Assembly (NCBI GenBank): GCA_947461495.1
Contig: CANHLV010000006.1
Location: 1 to 19,068, forward strand
Origin: Chitinophagaceae bacterium
GTDB taxonomy: Bacteria; Bacteroidota; Bacteroidia; Chitinophagales; Chitinophagaceae
Direction: 5' to 3'
DNA length: 19,068 nucleotides
Within the stretch, counting starts at the first letter, position 1, and each line of letters starts with the position of its first letter. The notes beneath the pieces are model-generated. The model ran no database searches, had not been told where the DNA came from, and saw only the letters and a program-made list of their open reading frames with translations. This document shows, one piece after another, positions 7,340-14,452 of the stretch. A program made the position numbers and the translations under genes.

Positions 7340-9046
7340 ATGAGTAACTCATTATTCAGAACAAAAAGTATTGAAAAAATTGTTTCAGAAGGATCTGATG
7401 AATCGCATGGTGGTGGTTTGAAACGGGTATTAACAGTAAAAGATCTCACATTCTTTGGTATTGCAGCTATTTTAGGAGCAGGAAGCTTCAGTAGTTTGGG
7501 TGGTGCTGTATTTAATGGCGGCCCCGGTGTGATTGTATTGTTTATTATTACAGGTATTGCTTGTGCTTTCACTGCTTTTTGCTATTCTGATTTTGCTAGT
7601 CGTATACCCGTAGCTGGTAGTGCCTATACTTATGCTTATGCAAGTTTTGGTGAATTGTTTGCTTGGATTATTGGTTGGGCTTTAATCATGGAATATTCAA
7701 TTGGTAATATTTATGTGGCGTATAGCTGGAGCGATTATTTTACTTCGTTTCTCGAAAGATTGAACGTGCATTTACCTGCTTACCTGACAACTAGTTACAT
7801 GGAAACAAAACATGCCATTGAAGCGGGGACAACCAATGCCGAATTTTTAGCTGCATGGAATGAATCGCCTGTATTTGCAGGTGTGAAATTCATTGTTGAT
7901 TTACCGGCATTCATCATTAATATCTTGATTACTTGTCTCGTGTATATCGGCATTAAAGAAAGTAAGAACTTCAGCAACTTGATGGTGGTGTTGAAATTGG
8001 GTGTTGTGTTTTTAATCATTTTAGTTGGCGGTTATTTGGTGCTACACAATGGACTAACCCATAACTGGATACCTGAAAATACAGAAGGCGTGAAGTCTTT
8101 TATGCCTAATGGATTTAAAGGGGTAATGGCTGCCGTTGCAGGCGTGTTCTTTGCCTATATCGGTTTCGATGCGGTAAGTGTGTTGGCGGAAGAAAGTAAA
8201 GACCCACAAAGAGATTTGCCAAGAGGAATGATTTATTCATTGGTTATTTGCACAGTGATATACATTTTATTGACTTTGGTGTTAACAGGAGCTGTTCATT
8301 ATCAAAAATTTGAAAATGTAGGGGATCCATTAGCCTTTATTTTTGAGCCTCAAAATTTGAATATAGCCTGGATGCAATTGTTGGTTTCAATTTGTGCGGT
8401 GGTTGCCATGACAAGCGTGTTACTGGTTTTTCAAATGGGACAGCCACGTATTTGGATGAGCATGAGTAGAGATGGCTTGATGCCGCCTGTTTTTCAAAAA
8501 ATTCACCCTAAGTTTAAGACTCCCTCGTTTTCAACAATAATTACAGGTTTGGTTGTGGGTATTCCAATTTTGTTTACGGATAAAACTTTTGTGTTGGACT
8601 TCACCAGTATCGCTACATTGTTTGCATTTGTGTTGGTTTGTGGTGGCGTATTATTCTTGCCTATCAAAGAGAAAGTAGCTGGTAAATTTCATTTGCCATT
8701 TATTTCATCAAAGTTTATTTTTCCGGCAATTATTGTTGGTTCGATGTTATTGGTACATTTTAATGTGAATCAATATTTCAACAGTTTGTTTGTATTTAAA
8801 ACTGACGCAGCTACTTTAACGTATAATGTTTCTGCCATTATTTTTTGGATTACATGTTTGATACTTGCGGTTGGTGCATTTATCAAAAACTGGTCGTTGA
8901 TTCCATTAATGGGCTTGGTGACTTGTTTGTATTTACTAACCGGAATGACCGCCATGAACTGGGCATGGTTTGGTGGTTGGCTGTTGATTGGATTGGTGAT
9001 TTATCTGTTGTATGGTCATAAAAAAAGTAAACTTGCCAACCCCTAA
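7340..9046 (+). CDS. APC-superfamily amino acid permease
   Basis: An integral inner-membrane amino acid transporter of the APC superfamily, similar in form to cationic amino acid transporters. After a hydrophilic start with GGGLKRVLTVKDL, the first membrane segment holds FFGIAAILGAGSFSSLGG, the unwound substrate-binding loop. The family usually has IGAGIF here, so LGAGSFSSLG is a divergent version. Further hallmarks are YSDFASRIPVAGSAYTYAY in segment 2-3, FFAYIGFDAVSVLAEESKDP in segment 6, and GQPRIWMSMSRDGLMPPVF before segment 9. About 12-14 hydrophobic segments fill the 568 residues. The substrate cannot be read from the sequence. The stop codon TAA is part of the first CCCTAAT unit of a short repeat. 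Confidence 0.9.
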   Translation: MSNSLFRTKSIEKIVSEGSDESHGGGLKRVLTVKDLTFFGIAAILGAGSFSSLGGAVFNGGPGVIVLFIITGIACAFTAFCYSDFASRIPVAGSAYTYAYASFGELFAWIIGWALIMEYSIGNIYVAYSWSDYFTSFLERLNVHLPAYLTTSYMETKHAIEAGTTNAEFLAAWNESPVFAGVKFIVDLPAFIINILITCLVYIGIKESKNFSNLMVVLKLGVVFLIILVGGYLVLHNGLTHNWIPENTEGVKSFMPNGFKGVMAAVAGVFFAYIGFDAVSVLAEESKDPQRDLPRGMIYSLVICTVIYILLTLVLTGAVHYQKFENVGDPLAFIFEPQNLNIAWMQLLVSICAVVAMTSVLLVFQMGQPRIWMSMSRDGLMPPVFQKIHPKFKTPSFSTIITGLVVGIPILFTDKTFVLDFTSIATLFAFVLVCGGVLFLPIKEKVAGKFHLPFISSKFIFPAIIVGSMLLVHFNVNQYFNSLFVFKTDAATLTYNVSAIIFWITCLILAVGAFIKNWSLIPLMGLVTCLYLLTGMTAMNWAWFGGWLLIGLVIYLLYGHKKSKLANP

Positions 9047-9102
9047 TCCCTAATCCCCAAACATTAATACTACTAAACCTAAAAACCTTCTAAACTTTAC
9101 CT
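9041..9102 (+). repeat. CCCTAAT repeat and TAAAC-type short units between permease and DUF2027-Smr gene
   Basis: Two CCCTAAT units (9041-9047, 9048-9054) plus CCCC start on the last codon of the permease and contain its stop. They are followed by units ending in AAAC (ACTAAAC, CTAAAAAC, CTTCTAAAC) at 8-9 base spacing up to the next start codon. Unit number is small; the call rests on similarity to the other arrays in the window. Confidence 0.55.
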
Positions 9103-10113
9103 ATGAAATACGAAGTAGGAGATAAGATTATCGTGCTGCATTCCGATGAAGAAGGAAAAGTAGTAGAGATTATGAATGACAAAATGGTGATGATTGAAGT
9201 GCGAGGTGTGAAGTTCCCAGCTTACATGGATCAGATTGATTTTCCGTATTTTAAAATGTTTACGCAGAAGAAAATCGTTGAGAAGAAAAAGATTTTTGTA
9301 GACAATATCAAAAAAGAAAAAGCACCTGCCAGAGTAAAAACCATGGATGGTGTTTTTTTAAGTCTCGTTCCTGTTTATGATAAAGATATTTTTGATGATG
9401 ATATTGTAGAAAAACTAAAAGTTTATTTGATCAATCACAATGAGGAGACCTATCAATTTAAATACAATCTAACTTTTGCAGGAGAGAGTTCTTTTGAATT
9501 GCAAAGTTCAATTAGGGGCTTGAATGATTTTTATTTGCACGATATTAATTTTGAAGACATCAGTGATTCTCCTTGTTTTGAATTTGAGTTCTCACTTGAA
9601 ATTCCCAATAAAAAGAAAGCGCCATATTTTGAGCATTTGCTAAAACTAAGAGGCAAGCAGGTTTTTAAAAAGATTGAAGAGTTGAAAACTAGCAACGAAG
9701 CTTCTTTTTCCTACGAATTATTTACAGTGTATCCTGATAAAGTGGAAGAAGAAAAAATGGATTTGTCGAAACTAACCAACGCCGGTTTTAAAATTTATGA
9801 TATTGCCAAAGCAAAAGATCATTTACAACCGGCTAGATCAGTTGTTGATTTGCATATCGAAAAATTACTCGACAAATGGCATCATCTTTCTTCCGGTGAA
9901 ATCATAACACTACAATTGGAAGCCTTTGAAAAATATCTCGAGCTCGCACATTGGCATCATCTCAAAGAATTCATTGTGGTGCATGGAATAGGGGAAGGTG
10001 TTTTAAAAGAAGAAATTCACGAAAGGTTGAATCATAAAAAATATGTGAAGTCATTTGTAAATCGATATCATCATTTGTATGGGTATGGGGCCACGGAGGT
10101 GTTTCTTTCTTGA
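9103..10113 (+). CDS. DUF2027 domain protein with C-terminal Smr domain
   Basis: A 336-residue soluble protein typical of Bacteroidota. The N-terminus (MKYEVGDKIIVLHSDEEGKVVEI) looks like a small beta-barrel sensing or binding domain, followed by a charged linker with KKKIFVDNIKKEKAP, and a central beta-rich DUF2027 region (about 80-215). The last 95 residues are a Smr domain, with VVDLHIEKL (DLH at 249-251) and VVHGIGEGVL (294 onward), as in the C-terminus of MutS2. Smr domains are nucleic-acid nicking or ribosome-collision factors in characterised proteins. No MutS ATPase part is present. The function here is unknown; a role on RNA or ribosomes is inferred only from the Smr fold. It ends with GATEVFLS, a normal Smr terminus, so it is intact. 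Confidence 0.9.
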   Translation: MKYEVGDKIIVLHSDEEGKVVEIMNDKMVMIEVRGVKFPAYMDQIDFPYFKMFTQKKIVEKKKIFVDNIKKEKAPARVKTMDGVFLSLVPVYDKDIFDDDIVEKLKVYLINHNEETYQFKYNLTFAGESSFELQSSIRGLNDFYLHDINFEDISDSPCFEFEFSLEIPNKKKAPYFEHLLKLRGKQVFKKIEELKTSNEASFSYELFTVYPDKVEEEKMDLSKLTNAGFKIYDIAKAKDHLQPARSVVDLHIEKLLDKWHHLSSGEIITLQLEAFEKYLELAHWHHLKEFIVVHGIGEGVLKEEIHERLNHKKYVKSFVNRYHHLYGYGATEVFLS

Positions 10114-10122
10114 GAATAATGC

Positions 10123-10154
10123 CACAAAGGCACCAAGGCACAAAGGTGTAAAGG
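10123..10154 (+). repeat. 8-bp tandem array CACAAAGG
   Basis: Four adjoining units read CACAAAGG, CACCAAGG, CACAAAGG, TGTAAAGG. The array begins 9 bases after the DUF2027-Smr stop codon. From memory, strings of this CAC-AAGG type occur between genes in various bacteria. Confidence 0.85.
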
Positions 10155-10164
10155 CAGGGATGTT

Positions 10165-10200
10165 GGATAGGCTAGATAGGCTGGATAAGATAGATAAAAA
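10165..10200 (+). repeat. 9-bp array GGATAGGCT
   Basis: Four units read GGATAGGCT, AGATAGGCT, GGATAAGAT, AGATAAAAA. The same unit appears on the other strand at 17217-17252 and 18674-18745. Confidence 0.85.
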
Positions 10201-10210
10201 TTCAAACAAC

Positions 10211-10252
10211 AAACAACAAACACCAAACAACAAACACCAAACAACAAACACC
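10211..10252 (+). repeat. Three perfect 14-bp copies of AAACAACAAACACC
   Basis: Exact tandem copies lie at 10211-10224, 10225-10238 and 10239-10252, with degenerate AAACAAC flanks on both sides up to about 10270. One strand has only A and C. A perfect tandem suggests recent slippage. Confidence 0.95.
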
Positions 10253-10316
10253 AAACAACAAATAAACAAATAACCCCAAACAAGCTGAACGCTTTAAATT
10301 AACTATTAATTTCTAA

Positions 10317-10340
10317 CGACTCGGTCAGAGACCTTCGTCG
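10317..10340. repeat. Compact two-stem hairpin between A/C-rich arrays
   Basis: CGAC (10317-10320) pairs with GTCG (10337-10340), and GGTC (10323-10326) pairs with GACC (10330-10333) around an AGA loop, with a 2/3-base internal loop. The element is much more GC-rich than its surroundings and sits between two A/C-rich arrays, resembling a REP-type palindrome. Confidence 0.6.
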
Positions 10341-10344
10341 GCAT

Positions 10345-10394
10345 AAAACACCAAACACCAAACAATAAACAACAAACAACAAACAATAAACAAC
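10345..10394 (+). repeat. Second A/C-rich array (AAACACC / AAACAAT / AAACAAC units)
   Basis: Seven-base units AAACACC, AAACACC, AAACAAT, AAACAAC, AAACAAC, AAACAAT, AAACAAC follow one another. The composition matches the 14-bp tandem at 10211-10252, whose unit is two of these heptamers, so the two arrays are one family split by the hairpin. Confidence 0.85.
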
Positions 10395-10404
10395 CAGCGC
10401 AGCG

Positions 10405-10446
10405 TATTAAACCATTAAACCTTTAAACTCTTTAACCTTTTTTAAC
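10405..10446 (-). repeat. GTTTAAAG-type array at the end of the CNB gene
   Basis: Read on the minus strand from the gene end: GTTAAAAAAG, GTTAAAGA, GTTTAAAG, GTTTAATG, GTTTAATA. The CNB stop codon TAA (10444-10442) lies in the first unit. The units resemble the GTTCAAnAR family at 6221 and 17071. Confidence 0.75.
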
Positions 10447-10894
10447 TCCCCTTCGTCGTTCTCTCATTTAACTGCCTCAATCTGTTACATAAAATTTTTA
10501 TAAAACCTCTGGCGATTTCTGGTCTGGTGTCAAGTAGTTCATAAAAAGGTTCGTGATCTATTTTATAAAGCATACAATCTGTTTTGGCAATGGCAGCTGC
10601 ACTTCTGGGCTCATTGTCTAACAACGACAATTCACCAAATACCTCATTTTCTTTTAGTACAGCAAGTTCTTGTCCACCTTTTCTAATGGAGATTTTTCCG
10701 GATAAGATGATGTACATACAATCTCCCGGATCATTTTCTTCAAAAATTATTGAATCTGCTTCAAGTTGTTCTTCCTTCATCAAAGGTGCTAGCTCTGATA
10801 AGATAGTTTCTGGTGTTTCACTGAAAATGCTAAGTGATTTTAATAGCAATACTTTTTCAAGAAGCAGCAGGTTTTGGTTTATAGAAGAAGACAT
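10442..10894 (-). CDS. Stand-alone cyclic nucleotide-binding domain protein
   Basis: A 150-residue protein that is essentially one CNB (CAP_ED) domain. GDCMYIILSGKISI (57-70) is the usual beta-roll strand. The phosphate-binding cassette is FGELSLLDNEPRSAAA (86-101), with Glu88, Arg97 and Ser98 at the positions that contact the ribose and cyclic phosphate in CRP and PKA, so binding of cAMP or cGMP is plausible. A C-terminal helix (RPEIARGFIKILCNRLRQLNERT) follows, but there is no helix-turn-helix, so it is not a transcription factor. It is the last gene of the HD / MFS-HEAT / CNB set, 48 bases after its neighbour. I recall CNB domains fused to similar MFS-HEAT proteins elsewhere, so it may act on its neighbour as a detached regulatory subunit. 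Confidence 0.9.
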   Translation of the reverse strand: MSSSINQNLLLLEKVLLLKSLSIFSETPETILSELAPLMKEEQLEADSIIFEENDPGDCMYIILSGKISIRKGGQELAVLKENEVFGELSLLDNEPRSAAAIAKTDCMLYKIDHEPFYELLDTRPEIARGFIKILCNRLRQLNERTTKGS

Positions 10895-10942
10895 TGTAAA
10901 TTATTTATGTAGTTGAAATAATGGAATTAATTTAATTGTTTT

Positions 10943-13723
10943 TTAATGAGCTATACTTAGATAATATTTAGCAGTTTCATTAATTAATTTATTGTCAGAC
11001 TCACTTAATGTTTTTATTTGTGAAACATTTAAATGAATGCCCTGTTTTTTGGCTAAGTAAATTGAAGTAGAAATTGTCCATTTATTATAAATGCCTTTTT
11101 CATTTTTGATAAGATGAGATAAGATTTCTTCGGTGTTTTTAAAGGATTGTTTGGAGTATAATTTTTCGATATCATGAATTCTTTCTAAAGTATTTCCGGG
11201 TTCAAATAAAGTATTGAATTTATGGGCGATATCTTTTTTCACAGTGATATCAATCAACTCCATGGCATTGATAATACTAGCCTTTGAGCCTGTTGCAAAA
11301 GCGACTCTAGCTTTGTTGATTTTATTTCTATTGTAAATAATGGCAAAAACGGAGAGTATGGTATCTCTTATGATTTCAAGTTCCAGATTAAGTGCATCAA
11401 CGATTAAAGATGGGTTTGGATTGTTATGTTTAATGCCGTTTTGCAAGTAAATAATGGTAGCGCAATTTGAAAGCAACTGATGGATGTTTTCTGTAAAAAG
11501 ATTGATTTCATTTTGCTTGGGAACGTAGCTGCTTCTGTAAATAGCTTTAATAATGATATTGAAATCTCCAGGAAATTCTTGCAATAATTTTACTAATAAT
11601 TCATGGGAATTTTCACTATTGATTCTACTTATTAGTAAAATTAATTTTTCCTTTTGATGATAGGAGATGGTTTTGTTTAATGTCAGGTATTGATAAATAT
11701 GAGGCAATGATGATGAACCACTCAATAACAAAGGTTCAATCATTTCAAATTCATATTGAAGTCCTGTTTGTATGAGTGCTTCAAGCAGTATTACATTTTC
11801 AGATTTGCCTGCAGCAATGAAAGCAAATTTTCTTACTTCAGATTTTTTATCTTTCATCAATTGCAATATCATTTCAGTTTCTTTGCCATGATAATGATTG
11901 CTCAAAATATGTGCAGCATCGATTCTGTCAGCATCTTTCTCAGAGTTCATTAATTGATGTAAAAGAACAGCGGCTTTTTGTTTTGCCTCTCCACTTGCAT
12001 AAAAGAAAAGTCCATCAATTGCAGCATTTCTGATTTCTTTTTCTTCACTTGAAAGGAATTGAAGGGTTTCGTCTGTTTGGATATTATTTTTACAAACTAC
12101 TTTTATTGCTCTTGCTAAAATTGCGGGATGCATATCCTGACTTAATATTTTTATCAGGGACTGAGCTGCATGAGGATATTCGTGCTCAAGCATTACATTT
12201 AGTAAAGCTAGTTTTACCTTATCTGAAGGGTGTTTAAAAATAGCGATTAACAATTCGTCATTAAAGTCTTTGGGTTGACGGCTAAGCATTGAGATGATAT
12301 TCAATACTTCAGTTTCAGTTCCATTTTTTGCTTTTTCTTTCAGCCATTGCAAAGTATCTGTATCATGAATCGATAAATTTTCCAAATTGAAAAACTTGTT
12401 ACTTATAGATTTAATGATAGTTTTAAGATATTGTTTGTTGAGTGCATAAACACCGGCAAACCAGAAAAAGCAAATGAAAAGAATGAAATATGACATTGAT
12501 GCCAAATCTACTTTACCATGTAGATTTATAAGAGCAATAATGGCCAAGCCGGAAAATAAAAATGCAAATGGATCTGTGATGCCTTTTAGAATCATGTGAG
12601 CTCTTAATCTTTCATGATTGGGCAATGGTTGCATGACTGTTAAAAAAACAGGGTTGTTGATAGAAGTTTTTAATATGTCAACAATTGAATAGGTGGCTCC
12701 AAAAAAATAAAGAATTAATTTTTGGCTATCAATTTTTGAAGCGTAAATAACCAGTCCAATCATAATCAACAACGCAATTGGTGTAATTAATAATGATTTT
12801 ATAATGCCGATTTTATTGATGAGTCTGCTCGTGAAAACTAATTTAAAAACAAGAAATATAATGGATATAATCGCATTAAAAAAGGCGATGAAATTTGCTA
12901 GTGAAATGTCATCGTGGAAAGCATGTTTAACTTTACTCCAAAAGGAATAATTGATCACGAGAAAGCTCATCGACATCAAAATACCCAATAAGGCAACATT
13001 TCTAATCAGATCATTGCCGAAGAAGTTATTTATTATTTTATTTATATTATGTTCTGGTTTCTTTTTATGAGATTTATTTTTAGATTGATGATGATTGTGA
13101 TGGTGATGATGTTCTTCTAGGATAGTGGCTTCCTTTGCAGTAATTAAAAATGGTATTGAAGCAAGCAAACAAGCCAGTGCAGCCCAAAGTAAATTTATAG
13201 TGCCGATGTAATGAACCATCAAACCAGCAATGGTATAACCAATCATTTTTGCAGGAATATCACCGGCACTGATTACTGCAAATAATCTTTTACTTTGTCG
13301 GGCATCAAAAATCAACGAAGCTACACCCCAAAACTCAAGATTGTTTAAAAGATACAATACATAGAACCATGGAAGCATCATGAATACAAAGTAATTGTCT
13401 TCAAAGAAGATAAATGCTAGTCTGAAAATTAAAATGCTTGCAATCATGAAAATGGTAATCATGAAAGCAACATTATGCAATGGATATTTATGTTCAAGTT
13501 TTGAATAAACAAATCCAGATATCCACAGGAGCCCTGCTGAAAAAATAAAAACATAAGGAATCTGGTTTATATTAAATTTTTCAAGTAAAAGTGTTAGAGA
13601 AGCAGTAAGAAAAAATGCTAAGCCTGCACCTTGAAAAAATTGAAGAAAAAATAACTTTTTTACCACGCCAACTTCCTCTGCTCTTACATTAAATGTTTTT
13701 AGCCAAATATTATTATGATTCAT
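10943..13723 (-). CDS. NTT-like MFS membrane protein fused to C-terminal HEAT repeats
   Basis: A 926-residue two-part protein. Residues about 22-435 form roughly 12 membrane segments related to the ATP/ADP translocase-like (NTT, COG3202) branch of the MFS. Segments such as FWGVASLIFDARQSKRLFAV, the following SAGDIPAKMIG, and QPLPNHERLRAHMILKG recall that branch; nucleotide transport itself is not shown. A cytoplasmic loop after segment 6 has a histidine cluster (EEHHHHHNHHQ, 203-213) and a Lys-rich stretch. Residues about 455-926 are helical HEAT-like repeats (for example PSDKVKLALLNVMLEHEYPH and DADRIDAAHILSNHYHGKE), a likely cytoplasmic protein-binding scaffold. It starts 16 bases after the HD gene and is followed by the CNB gene. 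No signal peptide beyond the first segment, no frameshift. The likely role is a sensor or transporter tied to nucleotide signals; this is inference. Confidence 0.85.
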   Translation of the reverse strand: MNHNNIWLKTFNVRAEEVGVVKKLFFLQFFQGAGLAFFLTASLTLLLEKFNINQIPYVFIFSAGLLWISGFVYSKLEHKYPLHNVAFMITIFMIASILIFRLAFIFFEDNYFVFMMLPWFYVLYLLNNLEFWGVASLIFDARQSKRLFAVISAGDIPAKMIGYTIAGLMVHYIGTINLLWAALACLLASIPFLITAKEATILEEHHHHHNHHQSKNKSHKKKPEHNINKIINNFFGNDLIRNVALLGILMSMSFLVINYSFWSKVKHAFHDDISLANFIAFFNAIISIIFLVFKLVFTSRLINKIGIIKSLLITPIALLIMIGLVIYASKIDSQKLILYFFGATYSIVDILKTSINNPVFLTVMQPLPNHERLRAHMILKGITDPFAFLFSGLAIIALINLHGKVDLASMSYFILFICFFWFAGVYALNKQYLKTIIKSISNKFFNLENLSIHDTDTLQWLKEKAKNGTETEVLNIISMLSRQPKDFNDELLIAIFKHPSDKVKLALLNVMLEHEYPHAAQSLIKILSQDMHPAILARAIKVVCKNNIQTDETLQFLSSEEKEIRNAAIDGLFFYASGEAKQKAAVLLHQLMNSEKDADRIDAAHILSNHYHGKETEMILQLMKDKKSEVRKFAFIAAGKSENVILLEALIQTGLQYEFEMIEPLLLSGSSSLPHIYQYLTLNKTISYHQKEKLILLISRINSENSHELLVKLLQEFPGDFNIIIKAIYRSSYVPKQNEINLFTENIHQLLSNCATIIYLQNGIKHNNPNPSLIVDALNLELEIIRDTILSVFAIIYNRNKINKARVAFATGSKASIINAMELIDITVKKDIAHKFNTLFEPGNTLERIHDIEKLYSKQSFKNTEEILSHLIKNEKGIYNKWTISTSIYLAKKQGIHLNVSQIKTLSESDNKLINETAKYYLSIAH

Positions 13724-13739
13724 TTGTAGGGATGAAAAT

Positions 13740-14336
13740 TTATTTCAGTTTATTGATTTGGTTTTTCAAGAGTTCATTGTATCTGGCCATTTTTTCAGCT
13801 CCTCTTTTTTCTTTGCTTGTATTTGTAAAGAAATTGTGTTTTTTGAAGAAGTTGATTTGAAATTCATTCCAGTCAGTTTCAGGCTTGATAATTTGGTATG
13901 CGATTAATTCATTTCTTAATTTATTGCTGGTTTCATAAAATCCATCTCTTCCTAGATAATCAAGATCGGCATCACACATGATCATTTCTAGTAAATTTTG
14001 TGGCTCATGAGGAAATTTAGTAGCCATAATAATGTTACATATGTTATCGATTCTTTTATTTGTTACTCCAAATTCGGATAAGTATTTACGAGCCAATTCA
14101 CAACTTACAATTTCATGGAAAGTATGTATTTGTAAAAATCCAGTATCATGATATAGAGCGGCTATTTGTAAATCCTCCAAATCTTCTTGATTTGTAATGC
14201 CTTCTGAAGCAGCAATTATTAAAATTTGTTTTTCAACGTCAAGAGTGTGATTGATATTATGATAGGTTAATGAATCGGAAAGTCCTTTTTCCAATATTTG
14301 TAAGATGTGTGATTTTATTGCATTAATATCAGCCAT
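13740..14336 (-). CDS. HD-domain metal-dependent phosphohydrolase
   Basis: A 198-residue soluble HD-superfamily protein. The motifs are YHNINHT (His26, His30), ALYHDTGF with the HD pair His63-Asp64, His74 in the next helix, and MCDADLDYLGR with Asp122 or Asp124 as the distal metal ligand. This ligand set is complete enough for a metal-dependent phosphohydrolase or phosphodiesterase. It lacks the extra GYP motif of c-di-GMP-cleaving HD-GYP proteins and the RelA/SpoT fold. The substrate is unknown; the downstream cyclic-nucleotide-binding gene makes a nucleotide substrate attractive. It is the first gene of its operon, 16 bases before the MFS-HEAT gene, with its own promoter-like region. Confidence 0.87.
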   Translation of the reverse strand: MADINAIKSHILQILEKGLSDSLTYHNINHTLDVEKQILIIAASEGITNQEDLEDLQIAALYHDTGFLQIHTFHEIVSCELARKYLSEFGVTNKRIDNICNIIMATKFPHEPQNLLEMIMCDADLDYLGRDGFYETSNKLRNELIAYQIIKPETDWNEFQINFFKKHNFFTNTSKEKRGAEKMARYNELLKNQINKLK

Positions 14337-14372
14337 GATATGATTTATGTTATTGGCAGTTTAAAAATTATC

Positions 14373-14380
14373 CAAATATA
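14373..14380 (-). promoter_or_regulatory. -7 box of the HD / MFS-HEAT / CNB operon
   Basis: TATATTTG on the minus strand is a perfect match to the Bacteroidota -7 consensus TAnnTTTG, 37 bases upstream of the HD start codon. I found no TTG at the usual -33 distance; the nearest (14408-14406) is 25 bases away and lies in an inverted repeat. Confidence 0.4.
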
Positions 14381-14401
14381 GATAATCGCTTTTATAAACT
14401 A

Positions 14402-14441
14402 GATTCAATATTATTAGTAAAAATTAAATCGCTATTGAATC
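14402..14441. promoter_or_regulatory. Perfect 9-bp inverted repeat upstream of the HD operon
   Basis: GATTCAATA (14402-14410) and TATTGAATC (14433-14441) are perfect reverse complements separated by 22 bases. They sit between the nhaA stop and the -7 box of the HD operon. This may be an operator, or a weak hairpin ending the nhaA transcript, although no U-tract follows the second arm. Confidence 0.45.
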
Positions 14442-14452
14442 ATTAATTGATC

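Larger units (their letters stand above)
10114..10441. repeat. Gene-free 328-base block of short-period repeats
   Basis: This block between the convergent DUF2027-Smr and CNB genes contains, in order, an 8-bp array, a 9-bp GGATAGGCT array, a 14-bp A/C-rich tandem, a compact GC-rich hairpin, a second A/C-rich array and a TTTAAAC array; each is listed separately. The open frames crossing it are by-products of the repeats. Both flanking genes read toward it, so it probably holds a bidirectional transcription end, though I cannot point to a classic stem plus U-tract. Confidence 0.85.

Noticed and set aside
9041..9058. Telomere-like CCCTAA repeat
   Set aside because: Only two units, internal to a bacterial operon; it fits the pattern of other short arrays starting at stop codons.
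10051..10283. Two overlapping minus-strand open frames and one plus-strand frame across the intergenic block
   Set aside because: They translate the short-period repeats (Cys/Leu/Phe/Val-rich or Asn/Lys/Gln-rich) and overlap the end of a real gene; no start signal or family resemblance.
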